From Boesenbergia rotunda (lineage: Eukaryota; Streptophyta; Magnoliopsida; Zingiberales; Zingiberaceae): 64,000 nt of DNA. Position 1 is the stretch's first letter. The number at the start of each line of letters is the position of its first letter. The position numbers and the translations under genes are program-made. Shown one piece after another: positions 21,509 to 31,369 of this stretch. The notes beneath the pieces are model-generated. The model worked only from the letters and a program-made list of their open reading frames with translations, ran no database searches and had not been told where the DNA came from. The DNA is taken from assembly GCA_024364735.1 (NCBI GenBank), contig JAGFNQ010002581.1, positions 239,691-303,690 of the forward strand, read 5' to 3'.

Positions 21509-22855
21509 TATTGGTGCCGAAAGCACCAGATCAAACCTGGTTTTGATAATGGCAATGGGTTCAAAGTTATGTTTGTGTTGTGATCTAACGGATTTGGTAA
21601 TTGTGCAGGAAAGTCCTAGTTTACCTAGGTACGAAGTCTTGACCTACATGACTGAGCACGATGTTCTGGTCGAGGACTGGACACGAAGTCCTAGTCGAGG
21701 GATGGGCACCGAGGACATGACCATGGGTTGGGCACGAGGACCTAGTTCAATAAATTGGCTATAAAGTCCTGGTCGAGGACTGGGCACGAAGACCTGATCC
21801 TGAAGATCGAGCAAAAGACATAGCCGAGCGACAACTTCGAACAGAAGTAGGGACAGGTCGAGGTACGGACGTCTCGTGATTTGGGAGCTTCGAAGACCAA
21901 GCAAAAGTCCAACCGGAGGAACCAGTTGGCAAAAGGTAACATCTTCAGAGTGGACTAGGTGAGGACGCGTTCCCCGGAAGAGGGAATAGTAGAGTTGGTT
22001 CGACTTATGATTTCATTTGAAATCCAATGTCAGAACAACACAGCTTCAGCTGTCAATCATTCATGCATTTAACATATATTATTGTGTTCCTAAACTAACC
22101 TTAATTACAGGCAAAGGAGACCAGCTGGCTGCGATTAGGGACGCCCGAGAGGATTCAGGTGCCCGTGACCCAGGAGCCTGAGAGGTCTCAGGTGCCCGAG
22201 AAGCCAAGCGCATGAGAGGACTCAGACGCCCTAGAGGTGTTTTCTCAACAGTTGGCGAAGCTGAGTTGGCGGTCATTGATTGGAGGCGCCACATCAGCTC
22301 CCAAGTGACCCAGAGCTCCCAGGTGCCCAAGAAGCTATAGATTTTGGCCAAGTCAGTGGATAACAACTAGGTTGAATCGTCAACGTGGAGGGCGCCCCTA
22401 TAGGCTCTCGGGCGCCTGAGTACCAGTATAAAAGGGGTTTCACCCCTTGCTTCCTGACATCAATTCAAGCACTCAAAAACACAGCCATAAAGCTTCTGTG
22501 CTCAAGTTCTCTATACCCAAGAAGTTCAAGATTGATGGCACGCCACTCCTACAATGAAAAGATCATCACTTCCTTTAAGTGACGTTGGTATAAAATTTTC
22601 ATTTCATTTCTGCACTTAAATCATCATATTTGTAATTCATTCTATAAATATAGTATTGCCCAATGAAAATGGTCAAGGACCGTGGACCTTGAAGTAGGAA
22701 TTGTCATAGACTCCGAACCAATTAAAAAACAAAGTTCTAGCCTTGTTTTTTGACTTGTCATTTTTCGTATTTTCGCTATGTCGAATCTGATTTACATCCG
22801 AAAAAACGTAATCAATATTCCCCCACCCCCCTCAATCGATCACAATGATCCCACA
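21509..22855 (+). repeat. E1 3' LTR
   Basis: It starts TATTGGTGCCGAAAGCACC (TA for the usual TG) right after a purine tract and ends GATCCCACA. The 1347-bp length fits the other SIRE-type LTRs here (1358-1363 bp in E9). Degenerate AAGTCCTGGTCGAGGACT hairpins occur at 21610-21800. A GCGCC-rich stretch (22130-22420) precedes a TATA box, TATAAAAGGGG, at about 22429. Confidence 0.85.
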
Positions 22856-23144
22856 AGTTGTCCCTTCTTGCTTCACCAGTGAGCTATTACAAAACATCAA
22901 CCCTCTTAATTCATCTTGGAAAAACTTAAATAAGTTGTTAGTATAGACACTATGCAATTATCTTTCAAGAGGTTAACCGGTTATTACTGGTATGATAGAA
23001 TTCAAAGATACAGAATCCAAACTTTTTTCCTTCTCAATCTTCTTCCTCAAAGCATTATCATATTGCTCAACAAATTGCTTTAAGGATGTTTTAGAATGGA
23101 TAAAGCATTAAAAAAAACATTCATAGTTTCACTTCTTTAAGATG
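22856..23144 (-). pseudogene. FAR1/FRS-like gene, C-terminal piece
   Basis: The minus strand reads RSETMN, then LKQFVEQYDNALRKKIEKEK, then SLNSIIPVITG and FKFFQDELRGLMFCN, with a few stops. This is the segment after the MULE-transposase-like domain and before the SWIM zinc finger in plant FAR1/FRS proteins, which are transcription factors domesticated from Mutator-like transposases. E1 cuts it at 22855, so the SWIM part should lie left of the window. It is close enough to family members to recognise by eye, yet clearly decayed. Confidence 0.8.
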
Positions 23145-23671
23145 TAGGATATATTTGCTACCTTGCAACCCCAACAATCCCCCCTCAAAAGAAGGACCAC
23201 AAGCCCCCTCAAGTGGACTATATTTGACGACTGATCCTTAACCCACCAGGTCTTCCTGCTCCTCGGTCAACTCAACCAACTAGGACTTCCTTCCCCTCGA
23301 TCCACCTGACCTACTTGGACTTCCTACCTGATGTCTGGTCGTCTTGATCTGGACATGAGATCCCCCACTTTCTTTGTTTGATGTCAATATTCTATTTATA
23401 TGGTTTGATTAGACCATAGCTCTTCTGCATAGTCGGTGGATAGACCTTCTGACAGTCTGAACTCTAATACTAATTATTTGGACCAAAAGAAATTTAGATA
23501 TCTCCACAATTGTATGATATTATCCACTTTGGGCCTAAGCCCTCATAGTTTTTCTCTTAGGCTCTACCCAAAAGGCCTTATACTAATGGAGACATCTTTC
23601 CCTTATAAGATCATGATCTTTCCTATGTGTTTTCAATGTGGGACTATGTTTGCAACCTTGAAACCCCAACA
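23143..23671 (-). mobile_element. E5: TRIM-like small LTR element, 3' LTR truncated
   Basis: On the minus strand a 5' LTR starts TGTTGGGGTTTCAAGGTTGC at 23671 and runs about 200 bp. Next comes a degenerate tRNA-Met primer site (TTAGTATTAGAGTTCAG) near 23455-23475. About 290 bp of non-coding internal DNA follows, then a purine tract (TTTTGAGGGGGGAT, 23177-23190) and a second LTR start TGTTGGGGTTGCAAGGTAGC at 23176. The second LTR is cut after about 34 bp, where FAR1-like coding sequence begins. There is no protein, so it depends on other elements. The middle of the FAR1-like gene is missing at this point. Confidence 0.75.
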
Positions 23672-23783
23672 GACACTAGTTTTCACAAAGCTTTCATCAT
23701 TTCGAAAAACAACGTTAATCTTAGCTTTATAATTCGTCATAGCAGAAGGTCAAAGGTATAAGACATTTTTTGCTAGTGATACT
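23672..23783 (-). pseudogene. FAR1/FRS-like gene, middle of DNA-binding domain
   Basis: The minus strand continues the FAR1 domain after E6. SITSKKC follows the serine of CANHS in one frame. A shifted frame then gives AMTNYKAKINVVFRNDESF, resembling the TGCKAKINV...DGKWF part of FAR1 domains. It is bounded by E6 (duplication ATACT at 23779-23783) and E5. Confidence 0.72.
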
Positions 23784-25056
23784 TGTGGGATCGTTGTAAT
23801 CGATAGAGGGGGTGAATAGTGATTACTAGAAATTTGTTGGAAAATAGAATATGCAATGGAAAAGAAAAGAGACAATGCTAACACTGTTTTTTTACTTTGT
23901 TCGGAGTCTGTAATGACTCCTACTCTAAGACCCATGGTCCTTGACCATTTTCGTTGGGCAATTCAATATCTCGAATATGATGTACAAATATAAAGCTTTG
24001 AGAACAGAATTAAACAACAAAATTAAAAATAATCCGATGACACTGAGGGATTAGTGAAGAGTCTCAGGCAGCGTGTCGTCGATCTTGATCATTGTCGGCG
24101 CAGAAAACTCGAGCACGGATGAATGACGAAGAGTGTTTGAGTGCTTGATTTGCAAGAAAGTTGTTCTGAATTGTTGTTGAAGCAAAGGGGTGAAGCCCCT
24201 TATATAGGTGGTTCTCGGGCACCTTTGGGCTCTTGGGCGCCTGCCACGAGGAGCGAATCGAGCACGTACTTATCCGCACACTTGGCCAAAATTCTATCTC
24301 TGGTCTTGGGTGCCTGAGACTACTAAGGCACCTGATGGCTCACGGGTGCCTGAGATGCTGACATGGCAAACCTGCCAGCTCAGCTTCTCATCTGCTGGAA
24401 ACCCCTCAACTCAGGAAACTATTACCTATCAGGCGCCTGGTCTCTCAGGCGCCTAAACCCTTTTAGGTTCCTGGGATGCAGCAGCTACTCCTTTTCACTC
24501 CTACAACCAAGGTTAGTCCAAGAACAATATAATATTAAAAATAAATGCATGGATAATAGTTGGAGCTGTCTTGGTTCTGACTTTGGATTTCAACTGAAAC
24601 CCTAGGTCGAACCAACGCCTACTGTTCCCTCTTCTGGGGAACGCGTCCTCAACTACTCCTCTCAATAGAAGTTACCTTTTGCCAAGCGGCTCCTCTGGTT
24701 GGAGTTTTGCTTGGCCTTCGAGACTGCCGGTTCTCAAGACGTCCGTACCTTGACCTGCATCTACTTTTGTCTGCAATCCTCGCTCGGCTAAGACTCCTGC
24801 CCGATCTTCCAAATTAGGACTTCGGTGCCCAGTCCACGACTAGGACTTCTTGGCCATCCCTCGGTCAGGTCTTCGGTGACCAACCCTCGGCCAGGACTTG
24901 TTGCTCAACCCTACAGGTCAAGATTTCGTGCCTAGGTGAACTAGGACTTTCCTGCACACTTGATAAATCCATTAGATCACAATATAAACTTAACTTTGAA
25001 CCCTTTGCCATTATCAAAATCAGGTTCGATTTGGTGCCTCTGGTACCAACACTGTC
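23784..25056 (-). mobile_element. E6: SIRE-type solo LTR
   Basis: An LTR related to the E1 LTR. On + it begins TGTGGGATCGTTG at 23784 and reaches GGTACCAACA at 25051, with GCGCC-rich boxes at 24220-24460. ATACT flanks it at 23779-23783 and 25057-25061, with five extra bases (CTGTC) between the LTR end and the right copy. There is no primer site or purine tract beside it, so it is a solo LTR. The FAR1-like reading continues across it. Confidence 0.78.
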
Positions 25057-25314
25057 ATACTATGATTGGCACATCCAATGGAGAAATAGTTTTGCTTTTC
25101 ATCATCTCTATTTTTCACCTATTTTGGAATTACCGAAAGCATCATTTTGAGTATAGGATTTATAAAAATTACAAACCTCCTCTTTAGATGAAAGAGTCAT
25201 TCCAATCTCAGGTTTTTTGACTTCATTTAGATGGGTCTTTATACACATGCTCGATGTTATTCTTTGCCTCATTTGAATCATTTTTGCCTTGTTCCATGAC
25301 ACTTTCTTCACCAA
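25057..25314 (-). pseudogene. FAR1/FRS-like gene, N-terminal part of FAR1 domain
   Basis: The minus-strand frame from 25314 contains KKPEIGMTLSSKEEVCNFY followed by KSYTQNDAFG. This is the start of the FAR1 DNA-binding domain (P.xGM.F.S.EE...FY..YA...GF). After a frameshift near 25120 it continues KNRDDEKQNYFSIGCANHS, the usual Y...CS/AR stretch. Such proteins normally bind DNA through this WRKY-GCM1-like zinc domain. The fragments at 23672-23783 and 22856-23144 complete the visible gene. MULE transposase sequence is absent, lost at E5. An active FAR1-type transposase instead of an FRS gene cannot be excluded. Confidence 0.8.
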
Positions 25315-25743
25315 AATTTATATAAAAATTCAGGGAATGTAAGTATTATTATTCTGTCATCTCTATTCATCATATTTTAGCTCAAGTAAATAAAAAAATT
25401 CAAACACACATCATACTAAGTCAAACACTACATTCATCCCTAAAACATAACTTAAGGCATTCGACTTAGCTTGCAAAATGGAAAGACTAAGACAGTCGGT
25501 AAATCATTCAAAGAACCCTAATTCTCAATAATTTCCCAACTCAATAATACAGACATTGAACAATCTAATACATACCCGATATCATTGCTTGGTAGTTTTT
25601 GATCAGCTTGAAGGGAGGGTACTCAATTAGGGATCGTGGCTGAAGGGACGAGAAGAAGGGGTTGGCACCCAAAAGTTAGATCAACCTGAAGGGAGTCAGA
25701 AGGGAGAGGAGTTGAATCCTTCATTGGGCGATGAACTATCTAT
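25315..25743. other. Flank upstream of the FAR1-like fragment
   Basis: No protein is visible. On the minus strand 25580-25740 is purine/pyrimidine mixed and is followed by ATATCGGGTATGTATTAG, which could be a 5' UTR exon with a GT splice donor near 25577. AT-rich DNA then runs to the coding start. This reading is an inference. Confidence 0.3.
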
Positions 25744-25898
25744 TGTTGGTGCAATTAGTATCTAGGTTTTGATTATTGACAATGTACCCAAGTCTGGTTA
25801 ATTTAAATAAACGGTTAATCCAAACAGGCCTTGATCTTTGGAGGTGATAAGTCTACCATGTGACTAGTCCTAATTGGAAGTTAGTGTTGGTTGGTTTC
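25744..25898 (+). mobile_element. E7: start of an unidentified LTR, cut by E8
   Basis: TGTTGGTGCAATTAGTATC starts a sequence with the look of an LTR 5' end (TGTTGG, AT-rich, GATTATTGACAATGTACCC). It stops at GGTTTC, where the E8 LTR begins. The rest should lie beyond E8, outside the window. Confidence 0.5.
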
Positions 25899-27668
25899 TG
25901 TTGGGCATGGGAATATTCTCCATGCCCTCGGATTAAAATTTCATTAATTAAAACCAATCCGAATGGAAAATAATTTCCCAAACAACCGATTCATCATCGT
26001 ACTAATTGATTCGAGTGACCACTTGAACAAACTTGTTGTTCAAGCCATCTAACTCGTCCAACCAATTAGCCACAGAATAGACGATGAATGTATCGCCGAT
26101 TTTTGTGTTTACCTTTAGGGTCTATGATTATTATCAACATGAAATATAAACATATGATAATACAAGATGTAAAGGAACCAAAACAAGAGGTATACCTCTT
26201 GTTTACCTTGCGATCTTCTATTGTATGACCCAACCACTTCTTGGGCGTCGAGTGGGCAACGATCTTCTAAGAACCGAAGTCACCAAGGCACATTCTTCCT
26301 TCTCCCTAGCATGGTCGAAACCCTAGAGATCCTTCTTCCTTACTGCCGACCAAAACCCTAGGCTTTGGTTGCTTGTGCTGCCCCTCCTCCTTGCTCCCAA
26401 CTTGTGCACGCCAAAGAGGAAGGGGAGAACAAGATGAAGAAGAAAGAGTAGAAGAAGTAGAAGAGAAGAATTCTCTTCCTCTCCCAAACCCAAGCTGCCG
26501 CCACCGACCACCTTCTTTGTCCTCGCCGCTGGCGTAAGAGGATAAAGTTTCCTCACCGCCGACCAATCCTTCTTCCACCAGGTTGTTCGCGCTCAAGAAA
26601 GGGAGAAGAAAGGAAGAGAAGAAGCTTCTTCTTCTTCCCACTGTGAGTCTTCTTCTTCCATTTGCACCGGCGTCGCCCAAACCCTAGGAGAGAGGGAGAG
26701 GGAGAGGGAGAGGAAGAGAGAATAGGAGGGAGGCTTAGGGTTTGTTGTGGATGTTATGCCTTGGTCTCATGACACATGAGGTATTTATAGGCTACAATAG
26801 GGACCATGAGGAGGAGTTGGGTCTTGGCCACCTAATGGATCAAAGCTCGATCCATTAATGATGATCCAATCCACTAAAGGATTATCATTGAACTACCTCA
26901 CCAACCCCCATAAATAAATATGGGCTCCATCTATTATGTTTACAAATTTTCCTCGTGCTTAAGATATCGATGCCCTTTAATTAATTAAATTATTGATAAT
27001 TTAATTAATTAATATCTAACTCCATGAGTAGTACTACTCAACCTTATTATCATGTAGGACCAAGTCCACCTGTAGGATTTCCATGATGAACTTTATGAGC
27101 TTCTCAAGGGGGCATCATCAACCTGACGCATCGGGACACGATTTCCTTCTATAATCAATGACACACCATGTAAATAATATTATTTGCCAATTTACCGGGC
27201 CTATCGATTTAACCAATAAGTCTAGCCCATTGATAAATCAAAGAAATAGATATTAAGTACATGTGCCCATTGTTATATCAGAATTAAGAGCATGTACACC
27301 ATAATATCTGAGGTCTGATTCAATCATATAGTCAGTATAAATTGAATCACCTCTATATCGATCCAGCTCAATACACACAAAGTATACTAGTGTAATTCTA
27401 TGGTCAAGATAAACCAATACCAAATTACACTACAACGATTTCAATGGTTTGTCCAAAACTATCTAGGTTGCGAGTCTCTAAATATACTCTACAAGGAACT
27501 GATAACATGATTTTCTGTGTGACACCACACACCATGTTATCTACAATGTAAAGTATTATACAATAGCATGTATATATCAAATATAAATTGCAAACAATGA
27601 TCATGTGATTCTCATTCCAAAATGTAGATGTTCATACAAAAGGTAGGCTTTTAGTATACATCCTATCA
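25899..27668 (-). repeat. E8 3' LTR
   Basis: A 1770-bp LTR sharing long blocks with those of E0, E2 and E3, with its own 5' variant (CATGGGAATATTCTCCATG is a small inverted repeat at 25907-25925). A minus-strand TATA-like TATAAATACC lies near 26783. Open frames at 26306-26680 are CT-rich leader sequence and are not supported as a gene. Confidence 0.9.
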
Positions 27669-28384
27669 ATCTCCCACTTATACTAAAAGATTGTGCTGTC
27701 ATCACAGTGCCATACATCTATTTCCCATACCCTCCATATGCCTATCAAATGCTCTTGCTGGAAGGATCCGCTAGGTTGTCCTTTGATGCAATCATGGCGA
27801 CAACAACTGCTCCTCGCTTTACGATCTCTCGTATCAGGTGGTACTTGCGCTCTATGTGTTTACTTGCCTTATGGGCTCGTGGTTCCTTCGAGTTTGCAAC
27901 TGCACCATTGTTATCACAATAAATTTTGATAGCTCTGGGCAAACCAGGAATCACATCCAAGTCCATCAAGAAGGTCCTGATCCATACAACTTCTTTTGCC
28001 GCCTTAGAGATTGCCACATACTCAGCTTCCATCGTGGAGTCCGCCACGTATTTCTGCTTAACACTCCTCCATACTATGGCTCCACCTCCTAAAGTAAACA
28101 CATACCCGGAGGTAGACTTACTTTTATCCCTATCTGATTAGAAGTCAGAATCAGTGTAACCCACAGGGAGTAATTGATCTGCCTTGTAAACTAGCATATA
28201 ATCCCTAGTCCTTCTCAGGTACTTCAATATATGTTTTACCGCAGTCCAATGTCCCTATCCTGGATTACTCTGATATCTGCTAACCATGTCCATGGCAAAG
28301 CAGATATCCGGTCTCATACATAGCATAACATACATGAGGCTTCCCTCAGTCGAAGCATAAGGAACTGCCTTCATCTGTTCTATC
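27669..28384 (-). pseudogene. pol: E8 pol C-terminal part (end of RT and RNase H)
   Basis: The minus strand shows GSLMYVMLCMRPDICFAMDMVSRY at 28255-28350 (RT/connection). The region of TDSDF is at about 28140. RNase H follows with VFTLGGGAIVWRS, ADSTMEAEYVA, IYCDNNGAVANSKEP and HIERKYHLIREIV at 27745-28101. The D-E-D residues (TDSD, EAEY, CDN) are present, but stops at 28138-28140 and 28252-28254 break the frame. The reading continues upstream beyond E9. Confidence 0.88.
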
Positions 28385-29742
28385 TGTTGGATCGATAAAA
28401 CCGATAGAGGGGGGGTGAATATCGGAAAACTTTCGGATTTGAGTAAGAGTAGGTACGCAGCGGAAATTAAAAACAATACACAGAGACACAGTCGATTTAC
28501 TTGGTTCGGAGCCTGTGTCGACTCCTACTCCAAGGCCCACGGTCGTTGACCGTTTACTTTGGGCAATTCTATATTTGGCGCAAAGACAGTTTACAAATAT
28601 TGAATACAGAGTAAGTGCAGTAAACTTTAACAATTAAGAAAAAGATGCTCTTCTTTTACCGACGTCCGATTGTAGGTTCACTTGTTCGGAGCAGCGGGAC
28701 GTCGTCGGCTCGAGTTGGGCAGTTTCCGGAGCAAAGCGCGAGAGCAGAAGAGCGTAGAAGCGTTGAATGAATTGGTGTTCTGAAGCCTTGGTCGAAGGGC
28801 CTTTATATAGGGCCTGGGGGCGCCCGGGACGTCGGGGGCGCCCCCCACGTGGCCTTTGATCCGTCAAAGTCTCGGTCGCGTCTGATCCTCTGGATCCGCT
28901 TTGACCGGGGCGCCCGGAGGACTCGGGGCGCCCGGATTGACCGGGTCAAACTTTATCCGCCTTGGCTTCGAGGGGTTCTGGTTCGAGGTACGCGCATGGG
29001 GGCGCCCGGGAGCAGCGCGGCGCCCGGGAGCACGGGGGCGCCCCGCCCAGCAGCTGTTCGAACCTTCTTTGCTTTGATTTGTTTTGTATGAACCTTGGGG
29101 GCGCCCGGGACACTCCGGGCGCCCTACTCAGCCTTGCCTCTCTCCTTTGAGGCTTTCTGAGCTGCAGACACACGTTCCTTCGGTCCTGCATCCAGGGTTA
29201 GTCCAAAACACAATAAAGCAATAAAGTATTTGTTTATACAGCCTTAGCTGTCTTGGTTCTGACTTTGGTCTCCAAAATGGAGCCCTAGGTCGAACCGACG
29301 CCTACTGTTCCCTCGACGGGGAACGCGTCCTCACCTACTCCTCTCGGGAGAAATTACCTGATGCCAACCGCTCCTTTGGTTGGACTTTTGCCTGACGGTC
29401 CTTTGTCAGGTCTTGGATACTGGCAGTCCTTCGCCAGTTGCCTAGCAGTCCTTCGCTAGGGCTTTGATACTGGCAGTCCTTCGCCAGTTGCCTAGCAGTC
29501 CTTCGCTAGGGCTTTGATACTGGCAGTCCTTCGCCAGTTGCCTAGCAGTCCTTCGCTAGGGCTTTGATACTGGCAGTCCTTCGCCAGTTGCCTAGCCTTC
29601 GCCAGTTGCCTAGCAGTCCTTCGCTAGGACTTTATCTCTGCACACTAGAGTAACTTGTTAGAAACACAAGTAAGACTTAACTTTTGACCTCTGTTGCCAT
29701 TATCAAAACATAAGTTTGACTTTGGTGCATTCTGCACCAACA
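28385..29742 (-). repeat. E9 3' LTR
   Basis: A 1358-bp LTR. On + it starts TGTTGGATCGATAAAACCG and ends TGCACCAACA. It contains GGGCGCCC arrays (28812-29125) just upstream, on the minus strand, of a TATA box CTATATAAAGG at about 28800, and a 50-bp tandem hairpin array at 29403-29635. Confidence 0.93.
29403..29635. repeat. 50-bp tandem array of alternating hairpins in E9 LTR
   Basis: About four units of 50 bp. Each unit holds CTGGC-AGTCCTTC-GCCAG and CCTAGC-AGTCCTTC-GCTAGG. The two stems differ in sequence while the 8-base loop is the same. The array lies near the start of the LTR, upstream of the GGGCGCC boxes. Related arrays lie at 36700-36925, 44090-44395 and 52030-52310. Confidence 0.9.
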
Positions 29743-29758
29743 ATCTCCCCCTTTTTGA
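29743..29758 (-). promoter_or_regulatory. E9 polypurine tract
   Basis: The minus strand reads CAAAAAGGGGGAGAT directly before the LTR start TGTTGGTGC. The same tract adjoins the E11 3' LTR at 44503. Confidence 0.9.
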
Positions 29759-31369
29759 TTTATGGCAACCCTAGTTCAAAAAGTTAAGTTTAAGCAAAAC
29801 ATGAAAAAGTTTTAACTTTTGTTCCCTCCCCCTGGAAGGAATCTCCCCCTAGATTTTTCAAAAATTCGTGGGGTTTAGAAAAACTTTACTCGTACTTTGA
29901 AAACTTAAGTTTTAGGTACTTAGGAATCTTAAGTTAAAAGTATATAGGAAGTTTTTTGAAACACGATTTTTGAGTACTTAACAAGTTTGAGGTTTTAAGT
30001 TTCAAGGTACTCAAAGGTTTTGAAAATGTTAGCTTAAGTAAGAATTTCAGTTTTAATACAGTTAAAAAAAACTTAAGCTTTTGGAGTAAAAAATTTGACA
30101 AACTTAAGTAAGAACCTTTTGAAAAGCTAGAGTACTTAGGAAAATTTTGAAAGCTTGAGTAAAAATCTTGCAGCTAGAGTACTTAGCATCATTTTAAAAG
30201 CCTTTAAGAAATTTTGAAACTAGAGTACTTTTAGGCAAAATTTTGAAAGTTTTAAGAAATTTTGAAACTTGAGTACTTAGGCAAAAATTTAAAAAGCTTT
30301 AAGAACTTTAGTACTTCTTCAAAAAGTTTAAGCTTTTGACGAAAGGAAAAGTATATTTTTGAACCTTTTTGAATAAAGGAAAAATTTTGAAAACTTTTAA
30401 AAGCTTAAGTATTTTTCAAAAGAAATTTTTGAATAAAGAAATTTTGATAGCTTAAGTAATAATTTTGAAGGACTTGAATACTTGAATACTTAGCAAAATA
30501 AGCTATAGTTTTGAAGGACTTGAATGCTTAGGTTTCTAAAGAAAAACTTTTGAATACTTTTTGAATAAAGGATAGAGTTACGAAAATTAAATTTTGAAAA
30601 CTTTTTACTCTCTCCTTTCCTATCTCTCCCCCTTTGCCATATATCAAAACAAATAAATATAGCAGAGATAATGGAAATAAGTAAGATTTTGCTGTACTGA
30701 ACCAAATCATAATTAGACTTAACTAAATCAATCAATTATCTCTGTAGGGACCTGTCTAACCCAATTAGCTACTTACTAACTGTTATAAACAGTAGTTTTT
30801 GCTAGGGTTAGTCAAGTTAAGTGTTTCTGTTCAAGTTAGATTTTCTAAACTTGACACTTAACTTGATTGCTGTACAAGTTGTATTTAGTGCCCCAATTAC
30901 TGCAGATGCACTGACTTAAAGCATCTTGAATTAACGCAAAGACCTAAGCATCTCAACCCTTTCTAGGTTATCAATCAAAAGTACCCTAAGGTGCTTGTGA
31001 GATGCTGGCTTCTAAGTCTATAGGTGCATGCAGTTCTAGGGTTAGGGCCTAGGCTAAGTCCATTTTCGAAAAACCCTAGTTTTTGAAAGGGGATAGTTTT
31101 GAAATAAAACTACTTCGAAAAATGAGAACTAATTTTGAAATTAAGTAAAACAATTTTTCAAATTCTATTTTTAAAAAATTTTTAAATCAAAAAAATCTAT
31201 TCTACAGCGCACAATCCTAACTAAGAAGAGAACAAGTACTCATAACCTGGTCAACAGAAAATAAAGCAGGTAATCATGGTTCAAATACAGTCAAACAGTC
31301 AAACTCAAGTCAACCACAAGTCAACCCTACTGAGTAGGGGTAGTCAAATAGGTACAATGATAGGTATAT
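29759..31369 (-). other. E9 3' non-coding domain
   Basis: About 1.6 kb, dominated by degenerate TTTTGAAA/CTTAAGTACT words, without a convincing gene. A second purine block (AAAGGGGGAGAGATAGG then AAAGGAGAGAG, minus strand, 30604-30636) follows GATATATGGC and is conserved in E11 (45150-45185). A weaker match is in E1 (21040). The block at 30890-31020 is conserved in all three elements. TTGAC words (31280-31325) flank the ORF-X stop. Confidence 0.75.

Larger units (their letters stand above)
1160..22855 (+). mobile_element. E1: SIRE/Maximus-like Copia element, interrupted
   Basis: This old Copia element is in three visible parts. The gag-pol linker and pol occupy 1160-4757, the end of pol and a long 3' non-coding domain occupy 19843-21508, and the 3' LTR occupies 21509-22855. 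E2 (4758-19842) separates the first two parts and is flanked by GATGT at 4753-4757 and 19843-19847. The 5' LTR and gag lie left of the window beyond E0. The linker at 1160-1360 and the block near 1820 match the inter-gene linkers of E9 and E11, which ties the three elements to one lineage. The 3' LTR ends CCCACA inside a FAR1-like gene; AGTTG at 22856-22860 is the expected right target duplication. Many stops and frameshifts show that it is old. Confidence 0.85.

Noticed and set aside
22079..22366. Frames in the E1 LTR GCGCC-rich stretch and in E6 (24064-24605)
   Set aside because: They overlap promoter boxes of the LTR and have no conserved protein between E1 and E6.
25108..25314. Short minus frame as an intact small gene
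   Set aside because: It matches only the beginning of the FAR1 domain, then needs a frameshift and resumes beyond E6, so it is a gene fragment.
28634..29191. Pro/Arg/Gly-rich open frames over the GGGCGCC arrays (also 35919-36453, 43598-43930, 50480-51120, 51470-51802)
   Set aside because: GC-rich tandem boxes lack stop codons, so all frames look open; the proteins are translations of the repeat.
29403..29635. Regular 50-bp repeat resembling a CRISPR array
   Set aside because: There are no unique spacers, the repeats are contiguous hairpins inside an LTR, and this is plant DNA without cas genes.
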